64,000 nucleotides of DNA from Aliivibrio sp. S4MY1 (lineage in GTDB: Bacteria; Pseudomonadota; Gammaproteobacteria; Enterobacterales; Vibrionaceae), in contig NZ_JARACP010000010.1 in the NCBI RefSeq assembly GCF_028765545.1, positions 62,001 through 126,000 of the forward strand, written 5' to 3'. A program made the position numbers and the translations under genes. Shown piece after piece: positions 31,389 to 40,932 of the stretch; within the stretch, counting starts at the first letter, position 1, and every line of letters starts with the position of its first letter. The notes under the pieces were generated by a model. That model saw only the letters and a list, made by a program, of their open reading frames with translations, was not told the DNA's origin and did no database searches.

Positions 31389-32009
31389 ATGCAAGATTAC
31401 AAACAACCTTTACGTATTGGTGTTGGCGGCCCTGTTGGTTCAGGTAAAACAGCACTATTAGAAGTACTATGTAAGACACTGCGCGATACCTACCAAATCG
31501 CCGTAGTTACTAATGATATCTACACTCAAGAAGATGCTAAGATCTTAACTCAAGCTGAAGCACTAGATGCAGATCGCATCATTGGTGTAGAAACGGGTGG
31601 CTGTCCTCACACTGCCATTCGTGAAGATGCATCAATGAACTTAGCGGCAGTTGAAGAGTTAGCACAACGTCATAAGAACTTAGATGTTGTCTTTGTAGAA
31701 AGTGGCGGCGATAACCTAAGTGCAACTTTCAGCCCTGAATTAGCAGACTTAACTATCTATGTGATTGACGTTGCTGAAGGTGAGAAGATCCCACGTAAAG
31801 GTGGTCCTGGTATCACAAAATCTGATTTATTGATCATCAACAAAATCGACTTAGCACCATACGTTGGCGCGTCTCTTGAAGTCATGGAATCAGACACAGC
31901 GCGTATGCGTCCAACTCGTCCATACGTATTTGCAAACCTTAAAGAAGGTGTTGGTTTAGATAAAATCATCGAATTCATCATTGATCGCGGCATGTTAGAC
32001 GCTAAGTAA
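31389..32009 (+). CDS. ureG: urease accessory GTPase UreG
   Basis: The 206-residue SIMIBI GTPase has P-loop [11 protein letters not shown], the nickel-binding CPH motif in [11 protein letters not shown], and the guanine-specificity NKID in [14 protein letters not shown]. The start at 31389 ([14 protein letters not shown]) is used; the in-frame extension upstream lies inside ureF. AGAAG precedes it. Last gene of the urease operon. Confidence 0.98.
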   Translation: MQDYKQPLRIGVGGPVGSGKTALLEVLCKTLRDTYQIAVVTNDIYTQEDAKILTQAEALDADRIIGVETGGCPHTAIREDASMNLAAVEELAQRHKNLDVVFVESGGDNLSATFSPELADLTIYVIDVAEGEKIPRKGGPGITKSDLLIINKIDLAPYVGASLEVMESDTARMRPTRPYVFANLKEGVGLDKIIEFIIDRGMLDAK

Positions 32010-32067
32010 TTTAGCTAAACGAGCTTACGATAAACGAACATCAATAGAATCCTTCCTAGATAAGTTA

Positions 32068-32120
32068 AAGCCTCATAACAAGTTATGCCATAACAGGCTT
32101 GTTTGAGGCTTTGTTTTATC
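32068..32120 (+). terminator. probable terminator of the urease operon
   Basis: AAAGCCTCATAACAAG pairs with CTTGTTTGAGGCTTT with one bulge, followed by TGTTTTAT. It lies about 60 bases past ureG. Confidence 0.75.
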
Positions 32121-32219
32121 TAAATCAATGTATTAGCGATTTAAAACATTTGATCATTGGTAATAAAAATTGCTCAGTGTAAACTTCACCATAGTTATCA
32201 TTTTAAAATGGAAAGTCTA

Positions 32220-32426
32220 ATGAAAGTATATGATTGTTGTGAGATGGTTCGTGAGTTGTATTCATTAATTGGTAGTGGTGATCAGGGCTACATCCCTCAA
32301 GCGATCACTTGTGCTGTTAAATCACTAAATGATATTGCCGCAGACGAAGCCCTTCCTAAAGCAATTCGTGAAAAAGCCGCATTTGCAGCTGCAAACTTAT
32401 TAATTTCTGATTTTGAGGATGAGTAA
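32220..32426 (+). CDS. YaeP-family small protein (UPF0253)
   Basis: 68 residues from [14 protein letters not shown]; an ATG four codons earlier (32208) is possible. The body [36 protein letters not shown] and [11 protein letters not shown] matches the pattern of E. coli YaeP (UPF0253), a small acidic helical protein of unknown function. In E. coli yaeP sits near proS and rof; here it is near proS only at a distance. It overlaps the next gene by one base (TAATG), so the two are co-translated. Confidence 0.85.
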   Translation: MKVYDCCEMVRELYSLIGSGDQGYIPQAITCAVKSLNDIAADEALPKAIREKAAFAAANLLISDFEDE

Positions 32427-32614
32427 TGACACCAGAAAAGATCGCATCAATGGATCCTGTTATGCTAATGAGCATAGTTAACATGAAGATCCGTGATGAA
32501 TTTGGAGATCTAAATAGTTACGTTAAATTCTATGAGTTGGATAAAGACGCTCTCATTAAAAAGCTAGCTGATGCTGGGTTTGACTACTTAGAAGAAGCAA
32601 AGCAATTTAGATAA
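32426..32614 (+). CDS. DUF4250 small protein
   Basis: The 62-residue protein starts [20 protein letters not shown] and ends DYLEEAKQFR. The MDPVMLMSIVNMKIRDEF core and the small helical C-terminus are diagnostic of DUF4250, a family of unknown function. It is translationally coupled to the YaeP-like gene. Confidence 0.85.
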   Translation: MTPEKIASMDPVMLMSIVNMKIRDEFGDLNSYVKFYELDKDALIKKLADAGFDYLEEAKQFR

Positions 32615-32689
32615 TACCTATGCATTAATACCATTGGTATAACGCCTAATGCTAACACTTATTATCTTACAATACGTTTTCTTAGCGCT

Positions 32690-32760
32690 AAGAAAGGAGA
32701 AGAGCTAGCCATGCCTTCTCCTTTCTTATTTCTTATTAAAAAAGAAATAAGAAAGGAGAA
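32690..32760. repeat. three-arm inverted repeat able to form two alternative hairpins
   Basis: Arm A AAGAAAGGAGAAG (32690-32702), arm B TTCTCCTTTCTTATTTCTT (32716-32734) and arm C AAGAAATAAGAAAGGAGAA (32742-32760). B pairs perfectly with C over 19 bases around a 7-base loop, and B (with CTTCTCC at 32715) also pairs with A over 13 bases. The A-B hairpin followed by ATTTCTTATT may end the YaeP/DUF4250 transcript. The A-B and B-C structures are mutually exclusive. Confidence 0.75.
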
Positions 32761-33284
32761 ATGACTAAATATTTATATCTATTAGTATAAAACCTCACTC
32801 AATTACACATCATCCCCCCTTTAAAACACACAAAATCATTTATTTTTATCTGTATCCTTTATTGAAAACAATCAAAGGTGGCGAAATAACGAACAATGCT
32901 TTTTTGATATTAGTTCCATTATTACTGCTCGCGTTGACTAGAAAAAAACAGTGTAAGTAAAATGATAACAAGAAGTTTTATACTTGTTTGGTTTGAACAA
33001 ATATCAAACACAAACCGAAATCATCATAATTTAATTTAGTCAAACCACCAGCTCGAAAAATGAGATCTTAATTCAGGTGATAAACCACCTAGAAATTAAT
33101 ATAAAAGCATTAAAATAATTTTTCAATTTTCATCTTTGTCATACTTATTCATTTTCAAAACCTTAGAGGGAAACAATAAAAACAAATAAAATCAATAGTA
33201 TAGATTAACGATCGAATTTTATAGCATGCAGTAAAGTACGATAATAATGCATGTTTTTTTTCGATTATTATCTGGTTACATTTT

Positions 33285-33303
33285 GTTACACTTATAGTGT
33301 CAC
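33285..33303. promoter_or_regulatory. imperfect palindrome upstream of the chitinase gene
   Basis: GTTACACTTATAGTGTCAC is symmetric at GT-ACACT / AGTGT-AC with single mismatches. It lies about 115 bases upstream of the start and could be an operator for chitin or GlcNAc-responsive control. The regulator is not identified. Confidence 0.45.
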
Positions 33304-33417
33304 TGATTTGAGAATTCACTGGTAAATTTCACTCCATCAGCAAGGAGCCAGAAAAAAGACGTTACGTTTAGTTAACATTGTTTCTGGTCTTAATTCTTTA
33401 AAGTGAATAAAAAAAAC

Positions 33418-35628
33418 ATGACATTACTTACAAAAAAAATAAAACTTAATGCAATCGCTTTAGCCCTATTTGGTGCAGGCTTCTCTGTTCAAGCTCAAGC
33501 AAACGACGACATGGTTAATCCAGAAGGTGGGGTTGTTGTTGGTTACTGGCATAACTGGTGTGATGGCCGCGGTTATCAAGCAGGTAATGCTCCATGTATG
33601 ACACTTGAAGAAACAAACCCAATGTACAACGTGGTTGATGTGTCATTCATGAAAGTATATGACACCGCTGAAGGCCGCATCCCAACCTTCCGTCTTGATC
33701 CAGCAGTAGGCCTGACAGAAGCAGAATTCATCGACCAAATTAAAGAGCTGAATGCACAAGGTCGTTCTGTATTGATCGCACTTGGTGGTGCAGATGCACA
33801 CATCGAATTAAAGCGTGGCGATGAAGTCGCTTTTGCTGAAGAAGTAATCCGCTTAGTAGAAGTATACGGTTTTGATGGTCTAGACATCGATTTAGAGCAA
33901 GCGGCTGTTACTGCAGCAGATAACCAATGGGTAATTCCTGAAGCACTGAAAATTGTTAAAGATCACTACCGTGCACAAGGTAAAAACTTCTTAATCACAA
34001 TGGCACCTGAGTTCCCATACCTGAAAAGTGGTGACAAATACGTTCCATACCTTGAGCGCCTAGAAGGTTACTACGACTGGATCAACCCACAATTCTACAA
34101 CCAAGGTGGCGACGGTATTTGGGTTGACGAAGAAAACGCATGGATCACTCAAAACAACGATGCAATGAAAGAGAAGTTCATTTACTACATCTCTGATTCA
34201 TTAATCAACGGTACTCGTGGTTTCCACAAGATCCCACACGACAAATTGGTTTTTGGTATTCCAACAAACAATGACGCAGCAGCATCTGGTTTCGTAAAAG
34301 AGCCTCAAGCACTATACAACGCATTTGATGCACTGAAGAAACAAGGTCAACCACTACGTGGTGTAATGACATGGTCAATCAACTGGGATATCGGTACAAA
34401 CTCAGCGGGTACACCATACAACAGCAGCTTTATTAATGCTTACGGCCCGTACATTCACAGCCAAACAACACCGCCACCAGTTGCTGGTAAGCCTGTGTTC
34501 ACTGGTCTAACGGATGTTCGTGTTCAACACGGTACGGCATTTAACCCACTAGCTGGCGTTAAAGCAATGGATAAAGAAGACGGTGATGTTTCTGCATCTA
34601 TCCTTGTTGAAGGTTCAGTAAACACTCACGTTCTTGGTGATAACGTTCTGACTTACAGCGTGATTGACTCTGACGGTAACGAAACAAAGCAAGCGCGTAA
34701 TGTAGAAGTGTACAGCGCATTACCAGAGTTTTCTGGTGTAGCAAACACAACGGTAAAAATTGGTACAGAGTTCAACGCTCTAGCGGGTGTTAAAGCAACC
34801 GATGCTGAAGATGGCGACCTAACATCAACGATTACTCTTGAAGGTTCTGTTGACACAACGACAGCGGGTAAATACACGTTAACGTACACAGTAAAAGACA
34901 GCGCAGATCAAACAGTAACGGCAACACGTACAGTAACCGTAAATGATGGTTCACAAGTTTGTGTTAACCCTTGGAAAGCAGACCAAGTATACCTAGCTGA
35001 TGAGACAACGACTCACAATGGCAAAACATGGCAAGCAGGTTGGTGGACTCAAGGTGATGAGCCGGGAACCACTGGTGAATGGGGTGTATGGAAACAAATT
35101 GGTGACAGCGATTGTGGCGATGTAACACCAGAACCAGACGTTGAATTAAACGCTAAAGTGACCGATCTTAAAAACGAGTACTCTGTAACAGATTCTTCAG
35201 CAACAGTAACGTTTACAGTAACAACAAATGAAATGGCGTCTATTAACCTTGATGTTATTGACCGTTTTGGCAGCCCAGTAACGACTTACTCTGCATCAGT
35301 TAACGGCACAGAAGCTGTATCTTTAAAACTGGCAAATATTGAAGAAGGTTATTACTCTATGCGTCTAATCGCATCAAACGATGATGATTCAGTGGAAGCG
35401 CGTTACAGCTTTAACCTTGTTGCTGAAGATACATCTACGCCAACACCACCACCAAGTGATGTTCCTGCGTACGAAGCGGGTGTAAATTACTCCGCGGGCG
35501 ATAAAGTATTAGCAACAGACGGTGATGTTTACCAATGTAAGCCTTGGCCTTACACTGCATGGTGTTCAAGCTCTGCTTACGCACCAGCAGAAAGCCAATT
35601 CTGGGCTGATGCTTGGGATAAACTATAA
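33418..35628 (+). CDS. secreted GH18 chitinase with two chitin-binding modules
   Basis: About 736 residues from ATG 33418 (a GTG five codons earlier is also possible). Signal peptide ends near VQAQA. The GH18 barrel spans roughly residues 35-345 with the catalytic motif DGLDIDLE (153-160; proton donor E160) and MTWSINWD near its end. Two DUF5011-like Ig repeats follow (FTGLTDVRVQHGTAFNPLAG and FSGVANTTVKIGTEFNALAG), then a CBM5/12-type module (WKADQVYLADETTTHNGKTW ... GWWTQGDEPG), an Ig-like domain, and a second C-terminal chitin-binding module (YEAGVNYSAGDKVLATDGDV). It would hydrolyse chitin outside the cell, a standard Vibrionaceae trait. Monocistronic. Confidence 0.93.
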   Translation: MTLLTKKIKLNAIALALFGAGFSVQAQANDDMVNPEGGVVVGYWHNWCDGRGYQAGNAPCMTLEETNPMYNVVDVSFMKVYDTAEGRIPTFRLDPAVGLTEAEFIDQIKELNAQGRSVLIALGGADAHIELKRGDEVAFAEEVIRLVEVYGFDGLDIDLEQAAVTAADNQWVIPEALKIVKDHYRAQGKNFLITMAPEFPYLKSGDKYVPYLERLEGYYDWINPQFYNQGGDGIWVDEENAWITQNNDAMKEKFIYYISDSLINGTRGFHKIPHDKLVFGIPTNNDAAASGFVKEPQALYNAFDALKKQGQPLRGVMTWSINWDIGTNSAGTPYNSSFINAYGPYIHSQTTPPPVAGKPVFTGLTDVRVQHGTAFNPLAGVKAMDKEDGDVSASILVEGSVNTHVLGDNVLTYSVIDSDGNETKQARNVEVYSALPEFSGVANTTVKIGTEFNALAGVKATDAEDGDLTSTITLEGSVDTTTAGKYTLTYTVKDSADQTVTATRTVTVNDGSQVCVNPWKADQVYLADETTTHNGKTWQAGWWTQGDEPGTTGEWGVWKQIGDSDCGDVTPEPDVELNAKVTDLKNEYSVTDSSATVTFTVTTNEMASINLDVIDRFGSPVTTYSASVNGTEAVSLKLANIEEGYYSMRLIASNDDDSVEARYSFNLVAEDTSTPTPPPSDVPAYEAGVNYSAGDKVLATDGDVYQCKPWPYTAWCSSSAYAPAESQFWADAWDKL

Positions 35629-35670
35629 TTGTTTATCATTGGATGAATAATCCACAACAATAAAAATAAG

Positions 35671-35700
35671 AAGCCAGCATTAATATGCTGGCTTTTTTAT
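35671..35700. terminator. terminator between chitinase and NSS transporter genes
   Basis: AAGCCAGCAT / ATGCTGGCTT around TAAT, followed by T residues on the plus strand; it lies between convergent genes. Confidence 0.9.
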
Positions 35701-35730
35701 GCCTGATAGAAAAGCTATCACATCATTAAT

Positions 35731-37077
35731 TTAAAACGATGCCCATAAAACAGTGATAACTAAAATAGGACACACAAACTTCACATATAAAGGCCACACT
35801 TTACCAAAGAAACCTTGTTGAAACTCAGGATAGCCTTGCTCAAGTTCTTTAATTTTAGAATGACGACTCCATACCCAGCCACCAAATACACAGAACAATA
35901 GCGCTGCAACAGGTTGTAGATATTGAGTTGCAACCATCGCGACCAGACCAAATAACTCACCAAAATTAAAGACAATCACAACACTGAAAGCAGCAATCAA
36001 TGAACCTAACACCCAACTTGTTGGTGTTCTTTTTGTTTCAAATCGCTCGCTAACTAATGATACCGAACATTCAAGCATAGATATTGATGACGTTAATGCA
36101 GCAATCGTTAACAATAAGAAAAATACAATCGCAAATAAATCACCAAACAAACCTAAGCTATCAAACATCATTGGTAATACTGTAAACACCAAAGTATCTG
36201 AACTTAATAGTGAACCGTCTTCAGCGTAAATTTGAACGCCTTTTTGCATGGCAACAAACATCGCTGGCATAACAACAAGACCAGCAATAAAAGCAACGGC
36301 GGTATCTACTAACGTTACATTCATCGCCATCTTTGGTAGGTTCTCTTTTTTACTTAAATAAGAACCGTAAATCAACATTGAACAACCACCAATGGTTAGA
36401 GAAAAAAAGCCCTGTCCCATCGCTGCTAAAATTAATTTTTTGTCCATTACCTTTTCAAAATCAGGGATAAGGTAGTGCTTTAATCCTTCTACAGCACCCT
36501 GCTGCATCATGATATAAACAAATAATAGACCAAATAAAATGAATAATGCAGGCATTAAACGTGTCGACCACTTCTCAATACCGTCTTTAATTCCACCTTG
36601 TACTATTAGAATAGTTAATACATAAAAAATGATTGTACCAAGCAAATTACGTTCAATACTAAAGCCTTTAAACCACTCAGATACGTCATGTAAACCAATG
36701 ACATTAGCCATCGCACCAAGTAGAAAACAGATTAACCATCCACCAACAATGCTATAAAACATTAATACCGCACTAGGAACACTTAATCCAATCCAACCGA
36801 CAAACGCACCAAATTTCTTACCTAATGGATTAGAGGTAAGTGAACGCATACTATCAACGGGGTTTGCTTGACCATAACGACCAATAGCCATTTCGACAAC
36901 CAACATAGGAAAAGCAACAACTAAAATCATAACTAAATAAACAAGTAAAAAGGCACCCCCCCCATTACTTGCGGCTTGTGTTGGGAAGCCCCAAATATTG
37001 CCAAGACCAACCGCAGCCCCTGCGGCTGCCAATATAAAACCTAATCGTGAACTAAAACTTTCTCTATTACTGCTCAT
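35731..37077 (-). CDS. sodium-dependent transporter, NSS (SNF) family
   Basis: About 448 residues with 11-12 membrane segments. The N-terminal FSSRLGFILAAAGAAVGLGNIWGFP carries the sodium- and substrate-binding unwound TM1 of the neurotransmitter:sodium symporter family (LeuT/TnaT/MhsT type). Further landmarks are the FFSLTIGGCSMLIYGSYL of TM6 and LTSSISMLE of TM8. I start at 37077 (MSSNRESF); GTG at 37089 or ATG at 37086 would add up to four residues, and no start has a strong ribosome-binding site. Amino acids are the likely substrate; which is unknown. Confidence 0.9.
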   Translation of the reverse strand: MSSNRESFSSRLGFILAAAGAAVGLGNIWGFPTQAASNGGGAFLLVYLVMILVVAFPMLVVEMAIGRYGQANPVDSMRSLTSNPLGKKFGAFVGWIGLSVPSAVLMFYSIVGGWLICFLLGAMANVIGLHDVSEWFKGFSIERNLLGTIIFYVLTILIVQGGIKDGIEKWSTRLMPALFILFGLLFVYIMMQQGAVEGLKHYLIPDFEKVMDKKLILAAMGQGFFSLTIGGCSMLIYGSYLSKKENLPKMAMNVTLVDTAVAFIAGLVVMPAMFVAMQKGVQIYAEDGSLLSSDTLVFTVLPMMFDSLGLFGDLFAIVFFLLLTIAALTSSISMLECSVSLVSERFETKRTPTSWVLGSLIAAFSVVIVFNFGELFGLVAMVATQYLQPVAALLFCVFGGWVWSRHSKIKELEQGYPEFQQGFFGKVWPLYVKFVCPILVITVLWASF

Positions 37078-37089
37078 TAAACGCATCAC

Positions 37090-37565
37090 TCAACTAGTAC
37101 AATGCGATTATATTACCTTGGATTTCATTAAAAACCAGAAAAAATTATCAAAGCTGTTGATTAATTTCTTATAAAATAAAATTTGAGGTGATTTCTTCTG
37201 ATTTATTTTCGATAGCAACAATATATCCATTCATTTATTTTCATAAAACCACAATAAAATATGCTTTTTTTTTAAACAAAAGGAATATATAACGTATTCC
37301 CCTAACAATAGATAAGCATTAGAAAAAGTAATCCAAAAGCGTCAAAATTATAATCAATATTTTATTTGACGAAATTAAAAACTACTGATAAATTCGCCGT
37401 CATTGAGTCACGGTGTACACATCCTATAACACCTCTCTACTTACTCCACCAAACTCCAGACTACTGAGTTACGCACTCAGATAATTAGATGGTAGCCAAA
37501 TGGGTTAGATATCCGCAAAGTATTAACTATACTTAATGTGGATTTTTTCTATTTGAGACAAATTA
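37090..37565. other. divergent intergenic region, no gene seen
   Basis: AT-rich 476-base gap between the NSS transporter and RimB-like genes. It must hold two promoters. I see no clear operator or RNA; a stretch near 37400-37500 is less AT-rich than its surroundings but has no clear fold. Confidence 0.5.
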
Positions 37566-38006
37566 ATGACAGATAAAATCATTGTCGGATGGCGCGAATC
37601 ATTAAGCCTTCCAGAACTTGGTATTAAATTAATTAAGGCAAAAGTTGATACTGGCGCCAAAACTTCTTGCTTGCATGCTTTTAAAGTAGAGCCCTTCACA
37701 AAGGATGGTGAAGACTGGGTCCGCTTCTGGATTCATCCAGAAAAGCGTAATAACGATTTCGTGCAAATTTGTGAAGCACCAATCGTTGACCGCCGAAAAG
37801 TAAAAAGCTCAAGCGGTCAAGAAGAGCTACGCTACGTAATAAAAACAATGATCCAAATCTCAGGCCAAGAGTGGCCAGTTGAAATTACATTAAGTAACCG
37901 AGAAACAATGGTGTTTCGTATGTTACTGGGAAGGACAGCAATGCAAGATCGTATTGTTGTAGATCCATCGTCGTCTTACCTTGTTGATTTTGAGGAAACT
38001 GTATAA
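37566..38006 (+). CDS. RimB-like retropepsin-like protease (PF05618, 'ATP-dependent zinc protease')
   Basis: The 146-residue protein contains [13 protein letters not shown], the DTGA motif of retropepsin-like aspartic folds, and [26 protein letters not shown] typical of PF05618. In Pseudomonas a related protein, RimB, acts with RimK to trim poly-glutamate from ribosomal protein S6. Its stop overlaps the rimK start by one base (ATAATG region), so the two are tightly coupled. The older zinc-protease name is not supported by a visible HExxH motif. Confidence 0.85.
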   Translation: MTDKIIVGWRESLSLPELGIKLIKAKVDTGAKTSCLHAFKVEPFTKDGEDWVRFWIHPEKRNNDFVQICEAPIVDRRKVKSSSGQEELRYVIKTMIQISGQEWPVEITLSNRETMVFRMLLGRTAMQDRIVVDPSSSYLVDFEETV

Positions 38007-38911
38007 TGAAAATCGGTATTTTATCGCGCAACCAATCTCTTTACTCTACTAGCCGCTTAATTGAAGCTGCTGAGAGTCGTGGACACGAAGTAAAAGTAAT
38101 TGATGCGTTACGTTGTTATATGAATATCAATTCAGAAAAACCTCAAATTCACTTTAAAGGTGAAGAACTAGTTGATTTCGATGCAATTATCCCTCGTATT
38201 GGTGCATCAGTAACGTTCTACGGAACAGCAGTATTACGTCAATTTGAAATGATGGGGGTATACCCTGTAAATGAATCAGTTGCGATTACTCGTTCTCGCG
38301 ATAAACTGCGTTCAATGCAATTACTTTCTCGTAAAGGTATTGGTATGCCGATTACAGGCTTTGCAAGCAAGCCTGATGACGTTAAAGACCTATTAGACAT
38401 GGTTGGCGGTGCGCCAGTTGTGATCAAGCTCTTAGAAGGTACTCAAGGTATTGGCGTTGTTCTTGCAGAAACGCGTAAAGCAGCAGAAAGTGTTGTTGAA
38501 GCATTTATGGGCTTAAAAGCGAACATCATGGTTCAAGAGTTCATCAAAGAAGCTGGCGGTGCAGATATCCGCTGCTTCGTTATTGGTGGCAAAGTAATTG
38601 CTGCTATGAAACGTCAAGGTGCAGAAGGCGAATTCCGCTCTAACCTACACCGAGGTGGTTCAGCATCACTTGTTAAATTGACTCCTGAAGAGCGTAAGAC
38701 AGCGGTAGCTGCTGCTAATATTATGGGATTAAATGTTGCAGGTGTAGATTTACTTCGCTCTGAGCGTGGTCCACTGGTTATGGAAGTGAACTCATCTCCG
38801 GGCTTAGAAGGCATTGAAAAAGCAACGGGTAAAGATGTTGCTGGCCTAATTATTGATTTTATTGAAAAAACTGCAGCGACTAAAAGGACTAAAACTCGTG
38901 GCAAAGGCTAA
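38006..38911 (+). CDS. rimK: ribosomal protein S6--L-glutamate ligase RimK
   Basis: The 301-residue ATP-grasp ligase adds glutamates to the C-terminus of ribosomal protein S6 (and makes poly-alpha-glutamate in vitro). Landmarks are [38 protein letters not shown], the glycine-rich [15 protein letters not shown] and metal-binding [14 protein letters not shown]. Length matches E. coli RimK (300). It is the middle gene of a three-gene operon and overlaps the next gene by 14 bases. Confidence 0.97.
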   Translation: MKIGILSRNQSLYSTSRLIEAAESRGHEVKVIDALRCYMNINSEKPQIHFKGEELVDFDAIIPRIGASVTFYGTAVLRQFEMMGVYPVNESVAITRSRDKLRSMQLLSRKGIGMPITGFASKPDDVKDLLDMVGGAPVVIKLLEGTQGIGVVLAETRKAAESVVEAFMGLKANIMVQEFIKEAGGADIRCFVIGGKVIAAMKRQGAEGEFRSNLHRGGSASLVKLTPEERKTAVAAANIMGLNVAGVDLLRSERGPLVMEVNSSPGLEGIEKATGKDVAGLIIDFIEKTAATKRTKTRGKG

Positions 38912-39965
38912 AAAAAATCAAGCGTTTGAAATACTAACGCACTCGGTTGCACCTGGTGAAAGAAAGGTAATTGAGATTGAAGCCGCTAAGCTTTATACGC
39001 ACTCACCTCTATCGATCCCTGTTGAGATCATTAATGGCCAGCATGCTGGCCCAATCCTGATGGTAAATGCTGCCATTCATGGTGATGAACTTAATGGTGT
39101 TGAAATTGTACGTCAATTAATCAATAACATTGATCCGAAGAAACTAAAAGGCACATTAATTGCTGTGCCTATTGTTAACGTCTTTGGCTTTATTCATAAA
39201 TCACGCTATCTTCCGGACCGTCGTGATTTAAACCGTTGTTTCCCTGGTTCTGAAAAAGGCTCTTTGGCATCTCGTATGGCAAACACCTTCTTCACTCAGA
39301 TTGCGCAACGTTGTGATTATATTGTTGATTTACATACTGGTGCTATTCACAGAACGAATTTGCCTCAACTAAGAGCTGATTTAAGTAATCCTGAGACGTT
39401 ACGTATTGCACACGCATTCGGTACACCAGTGATTGTTGATTCACCTCTTCGAGATGGCTCACTTCGTAGTGAAGCTGAAAAATGTAACATCCCAGTATTA
39501 ACGTATGAAGCAGGTGAAGCATTACGCTTTGAACCAATTGCGATCAATGCGGGTTATGTGGGTGTACAACGTGTAATGCAAGCCATTGGCATGCTAAAGG
39601 CGAGCAGAAAACGCTTACCAGAAGCGGTCATTGCTAAATCTACAAGTTGGTTACGTGCAGAAAGCGATGGTATTTTACGTACGGTTGTAACTCTGGGTGA
39701 ACAAGTTGAAAAAGGCCAAGTTTTGGCTTACATCAGCGCACCATTAGGTCATAGTGAAATTGAACTTCGCGCTCATAAAGGCGGCATCGTTATCGGTCAA
39801 CAAACCTTACCTTTAGTTAATGAAGGTGATGCTGTTTTCCATCTTGCTTACTTTACTGAAGATGACGAAATGGTTGGTCAAGCAGTAGAAACCTACATTG
39901 ATGAAATCATTGAAGCGGATACAGATCAGCTGACTAATGGTCAAATCGTAGTTCCTAGCGTTTAA
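38898..39965 (+). CDS. succinylglutamate desuccinylase/aspartoacylase family protein
   Basis: About 355 residues starting at GTG 38898 ([16 protein letters not shown] follows); an earlier in-frame ATG at 38853 lies deep inside rimK and is rejected. The zinc metalloenzyme core shows H and E ligands in [11 protein letters not shown], then [14 protein letters not shown], and DLHTG with the third ligand. A C-terminal barrel-like domain ([15 protein letters not shown]) follows. This M14-like family removes acyl or amino-acid groups from amides. Genetic linkage to rimK and a RimB-like protease suggests a role in processing glutamylated products; that is inference. Confidence 0.88.
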   Translation: MAKAKKNQAFEILTHSVAPGERKVIEIEAAKLYTHSPLSIPVEIINGQHAGPILMVNAAIHGDELNGVEIVRQLINNIDPKKLKGTLIAVPIVNVFGFIHKSRYLPDRRDLNRCFPGSEKGSLASRMANTFFTQIAQRCDYIVDLHTGAIHRTNLPQLRADLSNPETLRIAHAFGTPVIVDSPLRDGSLRSEAEKCNIPVLTYEAGEALRFEPIAINAGYVGVQRVMQAIGMLKASRKRLPEAVIAKSTSWLRAESDGILRTVVTLGEQVEKGQVLAYISAPLGHSEIELRAHKGGIVIGQQTLPLVNEGDAVFHLAYFTEDDEMVGQAVETYIDEIIEADTDQLTNGQIVVPSV

Positions 39966-39988
39966 CCACATAGTCAAAATCACATTCT

Positions 39989-40015
39989 AAAGAGAGGCTT
40001 GCCTCTCTTTTTTTG
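39989..40015 (+). terminator. terminator of the rimK operon
   Basis: AAAGAGAGGC / GCCTCTCTTT with a two-base apex (TT), followed by T residues. Confidence 0.88.
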
Positions 40016-40028
40016 ATCACAAATAAAA

Positions 40029-40514
40029 TTATTTAACATCAATAATTTCGTATTTTTGCTTTTTCCCCGCTAAATTTAACTCAAACTCATCACCGAGTTG
40101 CAAACCTATTATCGCTTTTCCCAGCGGGGCCGTCGGTGTGATCAATGAAAAATCCACGCCTTGGTAAGAAACCTTAACTCCACCCGCTGAAGGACCAATA
40201 AAGAAGCGACTTTCAATATCATCTTGATTGATTAGAGTCACTAAAGCGCATTGATTAATCGCCGTTGATTCTGAGTAGTCTAAACGTGGTAATTTACGAT
40301 ACGCCAAAATATCCGCTTCACATTCAGCGACTCGTAACGCTTGCCCATGTGCTAAATATGATGCTTCTAATCCAAACGTTTCATACTTACTTCGCGCTAT
40401 CGCTTCTTTATCAGTTGCTTGATCAATCGCTCGTTGAGTTGCCTCTACCGCCATTTGATGCACATCACGCAACTCTTGGATAATTGATTCTAATAATGCT
40501 TCTTTTTCTATCAT
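40029..40514 (-). CDS. GreA/GreB-family protein
   Basis: The 161-residue protein has an N-terminal coiled coil (residues about 1-75) and a C-terminal FKBP-like Gre domain with ITPTAPLGKAIIGLQLGDEF, the family's SPxxPLGxALLGxxxGDE signature. In GreA/B the coiled-coil tip carries the acidic residues that act in RNA polymerase backtrack cleavage (GDLKENAEY in GreA). Here the corresponding loop reads ATDKEAIARSKYE, keeping D and E but not the flanking residues. It may be a divergent Gre factor or a secondary-channel binder without cleavage activity. Confidence 0.82.
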   Translation of the reverse strand: MIEKEALLESIIQELRDVHQMAVEATQRAIDQATDKEAIARSKYETFGLEASYLAHGQALRVAECEADILAYRKLPRLDYSESTAINQCALVTLINQDDIESRFFIGPSAGGVKVSYQGVDFSLITPTAPLGKAIIGLQLGDEFELNLAGKKQKYEIIDVK

Positions 40515-40540
40515 GAGTGACTTTACTTTATTAAGGATAT

Positions 40541-40575
40541 AAAAAATGGCAGTTACGAATAACTGCCATTTTATG
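40541..40575 (-). terminator. terminator of the DUF3622 gene
   Basis: AAATGGCAGTTA / TAACTGCCATTT around CGAA; on the minus strand it runs into TTTTTTAT. It separates the DUF3622 gene from the Gre-like gene downstream. Confidence 0.88.
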
Positions 40576-40611
40576 GTATCTGTTTTTCTATCACATTACT
40601 GTGATGACAAA

Positions 40612-40932
40612 TTACTCTTCGTCGAAGTCGTATTCGTCTTCTTCTGCATCACGAGCTGCTTCATATTCAGCTTTTTGTGCCGCTGCTTTTTCTCTCTTAC
40701 GTGCGATCATTTCTTCTTTTTCGCTACGTTGTTCCGCTTTACGATCATTACGCACCGCTTGCGTTTTAGCAAATTCAACAAGCTCTTTCTCTGCCCATTC
40801 AACTGCTTCTGCTTCAGATTCAAAACCAAGCTGACGCTTAGATACAACCGTTCTGCGAGAAGTTACTTGGCGCGTAATTTCAGCAGCCCAAGCGTTACGT
40901 TTTTCTACAATACGGTAATCAAATTTTGCCAT
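40612..40932 (-). CDS. DUF3622 protein
   Basis: 106 residues from MAKFDYRIVEKRNAWAAEI. AGGAAATG is better spaced for this ATG (40932) than for the one two codons earlier (40938). The N-terminal half is a compact DUF3622 domain (ITRQVTSRRTVVSKRQLGFE); the rest is a long charged helix (EFAKTQAVRNDRKAEQRSEK and on) ending in an acidic tail DAEEDEYDFDEE. Function unknown; probably cytosolic. The family is seen mainly in Vibrio and relatives. Confidence 0.85.
   Translation of the reverse strand: MAKFDYRIVEKRNAWAAEITRQVTSRRTVVSKRQLGFESEAEAVEWAEKELVEFAKTQAVRNDRKAEQRSEKEEMIARKREKAAAQKAEYEAARDAEEDEYDFDEE

Larger units (their letters stand above)
32615..33417. other. long non-coding region upstream of the chitinase gene
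   Basis: About 800 bases with no credible gene. Contents seen: a short palindrome ATACCATTGGTAT (32628-32640), a set of three overlapping inverted-repeat arms (32690-32760) and, close to the chitinase, a 19-base imperfect palindrome (33285-33303). The stretch 32790-33230 is AT-rich and shows nothing further. Confidence 0.6.

Noticed and set aside
33225..33265. Terminator-like CATGCA/TGCATG followed by a T run upstream of the chitinase
   Set aside because: Stem of six with an 18-base loop is too weak to call with confidence.
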